Assembly: GCF_000426525.1 (NCBI RefSeq)
Contig: NZ_KE384533.1
Coordinates: 1,218,562 to 1,282,561 of the forward strand
Direction: 5' to 3'
DNA length: 64,000 nucleotides
Origin: Nocardioides alkalitolerans DSM 16699
GTDB lineage: Bacteria > Actinomycetota > Actinomycetes > Propionibacteriales > Nocardioidaceae
Positions 56,088 through 63,928 of the stretch are shown one piece after another (the first letter of the stretch is position 1; every line of letters begins with the position of its first letter). The notes below the pieces were generated by a model, which did no database searches, was not told where the DNA came from, and saw nothing but the letters and a program-made list of their open reading frames with translations. The position numbers were made by a program, and so were the translations under genes.

Positions 56088-58637
56088 ATGGCTTCCCTGC
56101 TCTACCGACTGGGCCGGTCCGCGGCCGACCGAGCGTGGCGCGTGGTCGCCGCCTGGATCGTGGTCCTCGGCCTGGCCGCCGGCGCCTTCGCGGCGTTCGG
56201 CGGCGCGCTGACCTCGACCGTCACGATCCCCGGCACCGCCACGCAGGAGGTCAGCGACCAGCTCGCCGAGCGGTTCCCCGACCTCGGCGGCGGCAGCGGC
56301 AGCGTCGTGATGACCACCACCGACGACACCCCCTTCACGGCCGAGCAGCAGGCGGAGATCGCGACCCTGCTCACCGAGGTCGGCGAGATCGACGGCGTCT
56401 CCGGTGCGACGGACCCGTTCGTGACGCAGGCCCAGATCGACGCGCAGGCCCAGCAGCTGACCGACGGGCAGGAGCAGCTCGCGGCCGGCACGGCGCAGCT
56501 CGACACCGCGCAGCAGCAGCTCGACGCCGCCCGGGCACAGGCCGAGGCGGCCGGGCAGCTGCCCGCCGCCGAGCAGCAGCTCGCGGCCCAGCAGGCCGCG
56601 CTCGACGCCTCGCGGGCCGAGCTGGAGACCCAGGGAGCCGCCCTGGAGCAGGGGGCCGCCCTGCTCGAGCTGTCGGAGGGCATCCGCCAGGTCTCGACCG
56701 ACGGCACCACCGCCGTCTCCACGGTGCAGTTCGACGAGTCGACGTTCGAGGTCTCCACGGAGACCAAGGAGGCGGTCGTCGAGGCCATGACCGGGGCCGG
56801 CATCACCGGCGTCGAGATCGAGGTCTCCACCGACATCGCCGCCACGATCCCCGAGGTCTTCGGCATCGGTGAGGCGGTCGGCCTGGCGGTCGCCGTCGTG
56901 GTGCTGCTCGTCATGCTCGGCACCCTCATCGGCGCCGGTCTGCCGCTGGTCAACGCCCTCGTCGGCGTGGGGGTCGGCGTGGCCGCCTCGCTCGCCCTCT
57001 CGGGCACGGTCGAGATGCTCTCGGTCACCCCGGTGCTCGGCATCATGCTCGGCCTCGCGGTCGGCATCGACTACTCGCTCTTCATCCTCAACCGCCACCG
57101 CAAGCAGCTGCGCGACGGGGTGCCGCTCAAGGAGTCGATCGGGCTCGCGAACGGCACGTCGGGCAACGCGGTCGTCTTCGCCGGCGCGACCGTGATCATC
57201 GCCCTGCTCGCGCTCAACCTGACCGGCATCCCGTTCCTGGGCCTCATGGGCACCGTGGGGGCGGTCTGCGTGTTCGTCGCGATCCTCGTGGCCATCACCA
57301 TGACGCCGGCGCTGCTCTCCCTGGTCGGCCCCCGCATCCTCGGCAAGAAGGAGCGGGCCCGCGCCGCCGAGGCGCCCCGCGCGACCGCGGGCGCGGCCAC
57401 GCGCACCGTCCGCCCGATGAGCACCCGCCGGGCCGTCCTCACGCTGGTCGGCGGCACGGTCGCCCTCCTGGTCGTGGCGATCCCGGCGCTCTCGATGCGC
57501 CTCGGACTGCCGGCCGGGTCGTCCGAGCCGCTCGACTCGACCGCCTACCAGGCCTACCAGCTCGTCGACGACAAGTTCGGCGCCGGCGTCAACGGCCCCC
57601 TCATCGCGGTGGCCGAGCTGCCCGAGGCGGTCTCCGAGGAGTCGATGCCGGCCGAGCAGCTGCGCATCGGCACCGAGATCGACGCGCTGGGCGACGTCGC
57701 CGCGGTGGCGCCCGTCGGTGCCTCGGAGGACGGCCTGCTGCTGGCGTTCCAGGTGATCCCCGACGGCGGGCCCACGGCCGAGTCGACCGAGCAGCTCGTG
57801 CGCGACCTGCGGGGCCTCGAGCTCGACGGGGTGGACTCCGTCGGCGTCGCCGGCAACGCGTCGGGCAACATCGACGTCAGCGAGCGGCTCTCGGACGCCC
57901 TGCCGCTCTACCTCGTGGTCGTCGTCGGGCTCTCGCTGATCATCCTGATCTTCGTGTTCCGCTCGATCCTGGTGCCGCTCACCGCGACCCTCGGCTTCGT
58001 GCTGTCGCTGTTCGCGGCCATCGGCGGCGTCACCGCGGTCTTCCAGTGGGGCTGGCTCGCGCCGGTCTTCGGCGTGCACGACCCCGGACCGATCCTCAGC
58101 TTCCTGCCGATCCTGATGGTCGGGATCCTGTTCGGGCTGGCGATGGACTACCAGCTCTTCCTCGTCAGCGGCATGCGCGAGGCGTACGCCCACGGATCCG
58201 CCGCACGCGTCGCGGTCCAGGAGGGCCTGCACGCCGGCCGGGCCGTCGTGATCGCGGCGGCGCTGATCATGGTGTCGGTGTTCGGCGGGTTCGTCTTCGC
58301 CCACTCGGTGATGATCCAGTCGATCGGCCTGGGCCTCGCCCTGGGCGTCCTGCTCGACGCGTTCGTGGTGCGCCTGCTCCTCATCCCGGCGGTCATGCAC
58401 CTGCTCGGGGACGCCGCGTGGTGGATGCCGAGGTGGCTCGACAGGATCCTGCCGGACGTCGACGTGGAGGGCGCGTCCCTCGAGCGGTCGCACTCGGCCG
58501 GGGGTACGGCGGCCGCCGGCGCCGGTGCGTCGGGGGCGGCGCTGGTCGACGCCGGGGCGCACATGGACCCGACCGCCGAGGTCGACGAGGTCACGGCGGT
58601 CGGCGGACCCGACGCCGGGGGCAAGCACGCCGGCTGA
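56088..58637 (+). CDS. MMPL-family (RND) transporter
   Basis: 849 residues: two halves each with one plus five membrane helices and a large extracytoplasmic loop. The first loop (about 118-205) is an unusually Gln/Ala-rich coiled coil (QAQQLTDGQEQLAAGTAQL and similar). Core motifs: GLAVGIDYSLFILNRHRKQL (about 322-341) and the mirror GILFGLAMDYQLFLVSGMRE, both with the Asp-Tyr pair that carries protons in MmpL3-like proteins. The C-terminal tail is Asp/Glu/Gly-rich. The start ATG has a CCGGAGGAAC site. It probably exports a lipid or a drug under TetR control. Confidence 0.92.
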   Translation: MASLLYRLGRSAADRAWRVVAAWIVVLGLAAGAFAAFGGALTSTVTIPGTATQEVSDQLAERFPDLGGGSGSVVMTTTDDTPFTAEQQAEIATLLTEVGEIDGVSGATDPFVTQAQIDAQAQQLTDGQEQLAAGTAQLDTAQQQLDAARAQAEAAGQLPAAEQQLAAQQAALDASRAELETQGAALEQGAALLELSEGIRQVSTDGTTAVSTVQFDESTFEVSTETKEAVVEAMTGAGITGVEIEVSTDIAATIPEVFGIGEAVGLAVAVVVLLVMLGTLIGAGLPLVNALVGVGVGVAASLALSGTVEMLSVTPVLGIMLGLAVGIDYSLFILNRHRKQLRDGVPLKESIGLANGTSGNAVVFAGATVIIALLALNLTGIPFLGLMGTVGAVCVFVAILVAITMTPALLSLVGPRILGKKERARAAEAPRATAGAATRTVRPMSTRRAVLTLVGGTVALLVVAIPALSMRLGLPAGSSEPLDSTAYQAYQLVDDKFGAGVNGPLIAVAELPEAVSEESMPAEQLRIGTEIDALGDVAAVAPVGASEDGLLLAFQVIPDGGPTAESTEQLVRDLRGLELDGVDSVGVAGNASGNIDVSERLSDALPLYLVVVVGLSLIILIFVFRSILVPLTATLGFVLSLFAAIGGVTAVFQWGWLAPVFGVHDPGPILSFLPILMVGILFGLAMDYQLFLVSGMREAYAHGSAARVAVQEGLHAGRAVVIAAALIMVSVFGGFVFAHSVMIQSIGLGLALGVLLDAFVVRLLLIPAVMHLLGDAAWWMPRWLDRILPDVDVEGASLERSHSAGGTAAAGAGASGAALVDAGAHMDPTAEVDEVTAVGGPDAGGKHAG

Positions 58638-58655
58638 GGCCCCAGGCCAGGACGT

Positions 58656-58714
58656 CGTACGACGACGGGCCCGTGCCCACCCGGAGAGGGGGGGCACGGG
58701 CCCGTCGTCGTACG
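58656..58714. terminator. Exceptionally strong bidirectional terminator hairpin
   Basis: A perfect 23-bp stem (58656-58678 with 58692-58714) and a 13-base loop between the convergent MMPL and SDR genes. It is the longest perfect stem in the window. Confidence 0.8.
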
Positions 58715-58726
58715 GGGAGCCGGGGC

Positions 58727-59398
58727 TCAGCCCTCGGCGTCCATGTCGTCGGCGTAGTGGCGGAACCCGTCGCGCTCCGTGTGCAGCGCCCAGAGCCGGT
58801 CGGCGAGCACCTCGGGGTCCTTGCGCGGGTGCCCCTTCTCGATCGCGCCGGGCACGATCAGCTGGGCGACGTGGATGTCGTCGCCGGCGAGCTCCTCGTG
58901 CAGCATCTGCGCGAGCGCCGACTCGGCCGCGAACGAGACCGAGGTGCCCGCGAACTTCGCGGCGGGGCGCACCGCGCTGCCGCCGTTGACGAGCAGCACG
59001 GTGCCGCCGCCGAGGAAGCGCATGTGCTGCTGCACCTGGTGCACCGCGACGAGCAGGCCGTGCACGGAGAAGTCGATCGCGCCCTGCAGGTCGTCGGGCG
59101 TGGTCTCCAGCACCGGGCGGAGGAACTCCTTCGCCGGGAGCGGGCTGTACTGCAGGACCTCGACGGGGCCGAGGTCGGAGGCGGCCTGGTCGAGGGCGTC
59201 GCGCAGCGCCGTACGGTCGCGCACGTCCGCGGCGTAGCCGCGTGCCTCGATCCCCTCCTCGCGCAGGCTCGCGGCCAGCGCCTCGATGCGCTCGGCGTTG
59301 CGGGAGACGAGGGCGACGCTGAACCCCTCACGGCTGAAGCGGCGGGCGACGGTCGCGCCGAGGCCGGGGCCGGCGCCGATGATGGCGAGCGTGGGCAT
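58727..59398 (-). CDS. SDR-family protein lacking the catalytic Tyr-Lys pair
   Basis: 223 residues with a Rossmann fold: LAIIGAGPGLGATVARRFSREG (in parts: GAGPGLG, 8-14) and VSRN at the end of strand 2, YAADVRD and the VNGGSAVRP stretch. In active short-chain dehydrogenases a YxxxK follows; here the matching segment is SFAAESAL, with Ser in place of Tyr and Glu in place of Lys. A non-standard catalyst or a binding protein is likely. The ATG at 59398 has a GAAGGAGCACC site. Confidence 0.8.
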   Translation of the reverse strand: MPTLAIIGAGPGLGATVARRFSREGFSVALVSRNAERIEALAASLREEGIEARGYAADVRDRTALRDALDQAASDLGPVEVLQYSPLPAKEFLRPVLETTPDDLQGAIDFSVHGLLVAVHQVQQHMRFLGGGTVLLVNGGSAVRPAAKFAGTSVSFAAESALAQMLHEELAGDDIHVAQLIVPGAIEKGHPRKDPEVLADRLWALHTERDGFRHYADDMDAEG

Positions 59399-59525
59399 GG
59401 TGCTCCTTCGGTCGGTCGGTGGACGGGTGTGGTGTCCGCGGGAGAGGTACCCGCGCCGTGTCCCACCCAGGGGGTGAAACCGGGCGCCCCGGACGTTCTC
59501 CGGCGGGGTGCCCCGTGCGCGTGGG

Positions 59526-61811
59526 CTACCGCGGCTCGGCGGAGCCGCCGAGGGGCACGGAGCCCTCGAGCGCGGTCGGCCCGACGGCCTCCCGCAGGGT
59601 CGTCGGGTCGCTGGGCACGAAGCTGTTGCCGGCCAGCGTGTCGCGCACGCCGCGCATGGCGTCGCCCCACATCGGGGCGGCGTAGCCGGACGCCGACGCG
59701 CTGTAGATGGTGGTGCCGCGGACGTTCACGCCGTTGAGCGAGATCGGCGTGCCCAGCTCGTTGGCGCCGGCGATCATCGCGGAGGTGGCGAGCTCGGGGG
59801 TGTAGCCGACGAACCACACGGAGCGCGCGCTCTGCGTCGTACCGGTCTTGCCGGCCGCGTCGATGCCGAGGTCCTGGGCACTGGCGAAGCCGCCGTCGAT
59901 GACGCCCGAGAGCACCTCGCTCACCGCGTCGGCCGTCTCGGGCTGCATGACCTGCTCGCACTGCGGGGCGTACTCCTTGAGCACGGTGCCGGACGCGTCC
60001 TCGACCGCGGTGACGGGCAGGGCCGCGCAGTGCTGCCCGCGAGCGGCGAAGGTGGCGTAGGCCTCGGCCATCTCGACCGGGCTGACGTTGGCGACGCCGA
60101 GGGTGAACGACGGGACGCGCTCGGCGAGGCCGGGGCCCTCCGCGCCCGTCGGGTTGTCGAGCTCGACGCCCATGCTGCGGGCCAGCTCGTACGGCGCGCA
60201 GAGGCCCGTGCGCTGGGTCAGCTGGGCGAAGAAGGTGTTGACCGACAGGCGCGCGCCGGTCGTCATGGTCATGAACCCCGACCCGTCGGTGGCGGAGAGG
60301 TTGCTCGGCTCCCAGAGGGTCGAGGTGCCGTACGGGACGCCGCCGCAGTCGGCGAAGGAGGACTCCGGCAGCGAGACCTGCGGCGGCGAGTCGATGCCCC
60401 ACGACAGCGGGACGCCCTGCTCGATCGCCGCGGCCAGCACGAACGCCTTGAAGGTGGAGCCGGCCTGGAAGCCGGCGGAGTCGCTGAGCCGCTGCGGCAC
60501 CGTGTAGTTGAGGTAGGTCTGACCGGCGCCGACGTCGTCGCCCATGGGGCGGGACTGCGCGACGGCACGCACGTAGCCCGTGCCGGGCTCGACCATGGCG
60601 AGCCCGCCGATGGCGTCGTCGGTGGGGTCCACGGAGCCGGACACGGCCGCGTCGGCCGAGGCCTGGTGGTCGAGGCGCAGCGGCGTGCGGATGGTGAGGC
60701 CCCCGCCGTAGAGCAGCGAGCGACGCTCGTCCTCGGTCTCGCCGAGCGCGGGGTCGGCGAGCAGGTAGCGCAGCACGTAGTCGCAGTAGAAGGCGGCCTC
60801 CGAGGACGTGCAGCCGTTGCTGGTCGGGGTGAGCCGCAGGGCGAGCTCGGAGGAGCGGGCGGCCTGCTGCTCCTCCTCGGTGACGGCGCTGAGCTGCGCC
60901 ATGCGGTCGATCACCACGTTGCGGCGCTCGGTCGCGCGCTCGGGGTTCACCGTGGGGTCGAGGCCGACGGGGTTCTGCACCAGGCCGGCCAGGAGCGCCG
61001 CCTGGGGGAGGGTGAGGTCGCTCGCGTTCGTGTCGAAGTAGGTGCGGGCCGCCGACTGCACGCCGTACGCCCCGTTGCCGAAGTAGGCGAGGTTCAGGTA
61101 GCGCTCGAGGATCCAGTCCTTCGAGTAGGCGTTCTCGATCGCGATGGCGTAGCGCAGCTCCTGCAGCTTGCGGCTGAACGTCTCGGCGGTCGCCTCCGCC
61201 CGCGCCTCCTCGTCGTCGCCCGCCTGCTGCACGAGGGTCAGCTTCACCATCTGCTGCGTGATCGACGACCCGCCCTGGACGACGCCCCCGTTCGCCTGGT
61301 TGGTGAGGAACGCACGCGCGGTGCCGCGGACGTCGAGGGCGCCGTGCTCGTAGAACCGGTAGTCTTCGATGGAGACGATGGCCTGCCGCATCACGGGCGC
61401 GACGTCGGTGAGCGACACGTTGACCCGGTTCTGGTCGAAGAGCGTCGCGACCGTCGTGCCGTCGGCGTCGAGGATGCGGCTGCGCTGGGGCAGCGGCTCC
61501 GTCTCGAGCTCGGCGGGAAGCTCCTTGACGCTGTCGGCGACCTCGGTGGTCGACATCCCCACGAGGCCCGCGAACGGCACCGCCAGCCCCGCCACCACGA
61601 CGCCCAGCACCGCCGACGCGGCCAGCATCACCGACAGGTGGCGGGCGATCCGGCGGGGCGTCAGGCGCGCGTCGGGGGAGTCCGTGAACGCGCGGGAGGT
61701 ACGGGCCGGGGTGTGGTGGCTCGGGTCGCTCGGGTCGCTCGGGTCGCTCGGGTCGCTCGGGTCGGCGGGGTGGCTCTCGTCGCCGTCGTGGCGGCGGGGG
61801 CGGAAGCGCAC
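59526..61811 (-). CDS. Class A penicillin-binding protein (glycosyltransferase-transpeptidase)
   Basis: 761 residues: a cytoplasmic tail, one membrane anchor (about 57-84), a GT51 lipid II polymerase domain (SIEDYRFYEHGALD with the catalytic Glu, then LNLAYFGNGAYGVQSAA) and a transpeptidase domain with GSTFKAF (SxxK), LSVNTFF (SxN) and GKTGTTQ (KTG). It polymerises and cross-links peptidoglycan. The GTG at 61811 is preferred for its AAGGAG site; an ATG at 61862 adds 17 residues. The tail contains five DPS repeats coded by 9-base units. Confidence 0.93.
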   Translation of the reverse strand: MRFRPRRHDGDESHPADPSDPSDPSDPSDPSHHTPARTSRAFTDSPDARLTPRRIARHLSVMLAASAVLGVVVAGLAVPFAGLVGMSTTEVADSVKELPAELETEPLPQRSRILDADGTTVATLFDQNRVNVSLTDVAPVMRQAIVSIEDYRFYEHGALDVRGTARAFLTNQANGGVVQGGSSITQQMVKLTLVQQAGDDEEARAEATAETFSRKLQELRYAIAIENAYSKDWILERYLNLAYFGNGAYGVQSAARTYFDTNASDLTLPQAALLAGLVQNPVGLDPTVNPERATERRNVVIDRMAQLSAVTEEEQQAARSSELALRLTPTSNGCTSSEAAFYCDYVLRYLLADPALGETEDERRSLLYGGGLTIRTPLRLDHQASADAAVSGSVDPTDDAIGGLAMVEPGTGYVRAVAQSRPMGDDVGAGQTYLNYTVPQRLSDSAGFQAGSTFKAFVLAAAIEQGVPLSWGIDSPPQVSLPESSFADCGGVPYGTSTLWEPSNLSATDGSGFMTMTTGARLSVNTFFAQLTQRTGLCAPYELARSMGVELDNPTGAEGPGLAERVPSFTLGVANVSPVEMAEAYATFAARGQHCAALPVTAVEDASGTVLKEYAPQCEQVMQPETADAVSEVLSGVIDGGFASAQDLGIDAAGKTGTTQSARSVWFVGYTPELATSAMIAGANELGTPISLNGVNVRGTTIYSASASGYAAPMWGDAMRGVRDTLAGNSFVPSDPTTLREAVGPTALEGSVPLGGSAEPR
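61722..61764. repeat. Tandem 9-base repeat inside the PBP gene
   Basis: Four perfect CGGGTCGCT units plus a partial fifth. On the coding strand they read Asp-Pro-Ser repeats in the cytoplasmic tail. The unit keeps frame, so copy number can vary without breaking the gene. Confidence 0.7.
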
Positions 61812-61914
61812 GTCGGTGCTCCTTCGGGTGGACCTCGGGCCGCGGCCCGGGGCGGACGTCACGACCCGTCCATGGTTCGACGTCTTTCTCAGAGGTTTGT
61901 CAGAGCGGGCCGTC

Positions 61915-61975
61915 GGTGGTTGAGGGAGGCGTCTGCCGCGGTGGGTGAGGAGGCCGCCCGCGGCTCGCCCGGGGG
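61915..61975 (+). repeat. GGTGGTTGAGG-type dispersed repeat, copy 1 (degenerate)
   Basis: GGTGGTTGAGG at 61915-61925 and a second, related stretch GAGGAGGCCGCC-N-GCGGC near 61946-61963. Similar to the copy at 62293. Confidence 0.45.
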
Positions 61976-62063
61976 GTGCCGAGTTGTCGGGTCTGCACGA
62001 TCAGGGCTCGCGGCCAGGACCGACAGCTGGCCGAGCGCTGGGGGGCGACGGGCGCCGTACGGA

Positions 62064-62102
62064 GTGAAGGAACCGACGCGCCCGGTGCGTCAGATCCTTC
62101 AC
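62064..62102. ncRNA. Two-storey hairpin, candidate structured RNA
   Basis: Outer perfect 8-bp stem GTGAAGGA/TCCTTCAC (62064-62071 with 62095-62102), a 3x3 internal loop, and an inner 5-bp stem GACGC/GCGTC with a 7-base loop. Neatly nested pairing in a non-coding gap; expression is not shown. Confidence 0.4.
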
Positions 62103-62125
62103 GGGCCTGACGGGGGCGGGCGAGT

Positions 62126-62176
62126 GTGGCGGACCAACGCTGCCCGACGAGCATCCGGTCTGCTTCGGTCCGCCAC
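62126..62176. repeat. Perfect 10-bp inverted repeat
   Basis: GTGGCGGACC (62126-62135) and GGTCCGCCAC (62167-62176) with 31 bases between. It follows the hairpin at 62064-62102 by 23 bases and could be the second arm of the same RNA or the remnant ends of a small element. Confidence 0.45.
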
Positions 62177-62292
62177 GTCAGGGGTTCTGCCCCCTCTGCG
62201 GCGGGACGGTGGTGACGCCCGAGACGGCCCACCACGCCGACGGCGACGAGCTGGGCCGCTGGCCGGGCGTGGAGTTCGACCTCACGCCCCGC

Positions 62293-62330
62293 GGTGGTTG
62301 AGGAGGCCGCCTGCGGCCGTCTCGAAGCAC
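62293..62330 (+). repeat. GGTGGTTGAGGA palindromic repeat, copy 2
   Basis: GGTGGTTGAGGA followed by the palindrome GGCCGC-CT-GCGGCC (62305-62318) and GTCTCGAAGC. Its form (arm, GC palindrome, complementary TCTCGAA arm) matches a dispersed intergenic repeat I recall from Nocardioides-type genomes, often near DUF222-HNH genes. Confidence 0.5.
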
Positions 62331-62410
62331 GCTTTCGCGCGCGCTGAGCGGTGCTCGGAGGTTGTCCACAGGCCCTCGATCTGGGGGCCGGCGTTGTCGG
62401 TGGTGGCCCC

Positions 62411-62416
62411 TAGCGT
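62411..62416 (+). promoter_or_regulatory. Probable -10 element of the DUF222-HNH gene (TAGCGT)
   Basis: It ends exactly seven bases before the ATG at 62424, and no ribosome site is present, so a leaderless message is likely. Confidence 0.55.
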
Positions 62417-62423
62417 TGCTGTC

Positions 62424-63893
62424 ATGACAGGGCGGTCGGTGCTGGCGCAGCGAGGTGGACGCGTGACGTGGGAGACGTTCGCGCAGTGGTCCACCAGCAC
62501 CTCGGCCGGCGACCCGGCGGGTGACCCCGCCGGCGCGCACCCATGGCTGTACTGCGCCGCCGAGCTCGTCGAGTCGCTGGACCAGCTGGCCTCCACCGGC
62601 ACGGACCCCGACTGGCTCGACGCCCCCACCAAGGCCGCGCTCCTGGTCGAGCTCGCGCGGATCGGGGAACGGGTCTCGGCGCTGCGGCTACGCGTGCTCG
62701 CGGGGGCCGGTGACGTCGCGGCGGAAGCCGGTGCGCGGTCGGCCGGGACGTGGCTGGCGCACGCGACCCGCCAGGACCCGGGACGGTTGCGGTTCGAGGA
62801 ACGCCTCGCGTCGCGGCTCGAGTCGTACGACGCGACCCGCGCCGCTCTGAGGTCCGGTGAGGTCTCGGTCGGGCATGCGGCCGCGGTGCTCGATGCGCTG
62901 GACGAGCTGCCCGACGATCTCGACCCGGACGTGGTGGCCCGCGCGGAGGCGCACCTGCTGGGCGAGTGCGCGGACTTCACCCCGAAACAGGTCCGACGCC
63001 TCGGGCGCCACCTCCTACGGGTGGTGGCGCCCGAACGAGCGGACGCCCACGAGGAGGCGGTACTGAACGCGGAGGAGGCCCGAGCCCGGGTCCGGACCCG
63101 GTTGACGTTGTCACCCCAGGGCGACGGCACCACCCGCATCACCGGACTCATCCCCGACCTCTCCGCCGCCGTGCTGTCCCGGGCACTCAAGGCGTACACG
63201 AACCCCCGACGTGATCACCACGACGCCGGTACGACGGGCACCGCAGCCGGCCCGGACGGTGCGTGCCCGGCGGACGGTGCGGGCCCGGCAGACAGCGCGG
63301 GCCCGGCAGACGGCGCGGGCCCGCCAGACGGCGCGGGCGCCAACGGTGTGAGCTCCGCGGGCGCAGGTGACGGGCAGCGGATCCCGGCCGAGGTACGCCG
63401 CGGTCAGGCGTTCTGCGCGCTCGTCGAGCACCTGCCCGTCGACGGGCTCCCGACCCAGGGCGGCTCACCGGTCGCCGTGGTCGCCACGGTCGAGCTCGAC
63501 AAGCTCACCGCCGCCCTCGGTGCGGTCACCCTCGACACCGGCGGCGAGATCTCCGCCGCCCAAGCCCGACGCCTCGCCTGCCAGCACGCACTCATCCCCG
63601 CAGTCATGGGCGGGGCGTCGGTCCCGCTCGACCTCGGCCGCTCCGCGAGGCTCTTCAGCCACCACCAGGCCCGCGCCCACGCCATCACCCACCGCACGTG
63701 CCAGACCGACGGGTGCGACATCCCCGCCGCCTGGTGCGAACGCCACCACCTCACCCCGTGGAACGCCGGTGGCCGCACCGACCTGGCCAACCTCGTCCTG
63801 CTGTGCGCCCATCACCACCACCGCGCCCACGACCCGACGTACGCGACCACCTGGTCCGAGGCCGGCGCGGTCACCTTCCACCGGCGTACGTGA
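62424..63893 (+). CDS. DUF222 / HNH endonuclease-like protein
   Basis: 489 residues. Residues 30-330 form the helical DUF222 domain (ESLDQLASTG; GDVAAEAGARSAGTWLAHATR; VLDALDELPDDLDPDVV), interrupted by a low-complexity linker built of PADGAG-type repeats. The C-terminal HNH motif is CDIPAAWCERHHLTPWN followed by DLANLVLLCAHHHHRAHD, with two zinc-binding-type Cys and the catalytic His pair. Such genes occur in many copies in actinobacterial genomes, often near dispersed repeats; mobility or immunity roles are proposed, not proven. The very long open frame upstream is antisense to the PBP gene and was rejected. Confidence 0.88.
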   Translation: MTGRSVLAQRGGRVTWETFAQWSTSTSAGDPAGDPAGAHPWLYCAAELVESLDQLASTGTDPDWLDAPTKAALLVELARIGERVSALRLRVLAGAGDVAAEAGARSAGTWLAHATRQDPGRLRFEERLASRLESYDATRAALRSGEVSVGHAAAVLDALDELPDDLDPDVVARAEAHLLGECADFTPKQVRRLGRHLLRVVAPERADAHEEAVLNAEEARARVRTRLTLSPQGDGTTRITGLIPDLSAAVLSRALKAYTNPRRDHHDAGTTGTAAGPDGACPADGAGPADSAGPADGAGPPDGAGANGVSSAGAGDGQRIPAEVRRGQAFCALVEHLPVDGLPTQGGSPVAVVATVELDKLTAALGAVTLDTGGEISAAQARRLACQHALIPAVMGGASVPLDLGRSARLFSHHQARAHAITHRTCQTDGCDIPAAWCERHHLTPWNAGGRTDLANLVLLCAHHHHRAHDPTYATTWSEAGAVTFHRRT

Positions 63894-63928
63894 GCGGCGC
63901 GGTCGAGCGAGGTGGACCGGCGGGTGGC

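Larger units (their letters stand above)
61812..62423. other. 612-base gap with strong inverted repeats and no intact gene
   Basis: Lies between the divergent PBP and DUF222-HNH genes. It holds two copies of a GGTGGTTGAGG-type element, a two-part hairpin and a long inverted repeat (separate entries). A frame at 62179-62301 would code a CPLC zinc-ribbon fragment but has no start before it. Frames continuing into the HNH gene are shadows. Confidence 0.55.

Noticed and set aside
62179..62301. Zinc-ribbon-like CPLCGG frame
   Set aside because: No start codon precedes the Cys pair within the open stretch; it may be a gene fragment but cannot be called a gene.
59508..62423. Very long open frame running into the DUF222-HNH gene
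   Set aside because: It is antisense to a complete class A penicillin-binding protein and has arginine/glycine-rich composition typical of GC-rich shadow frames.
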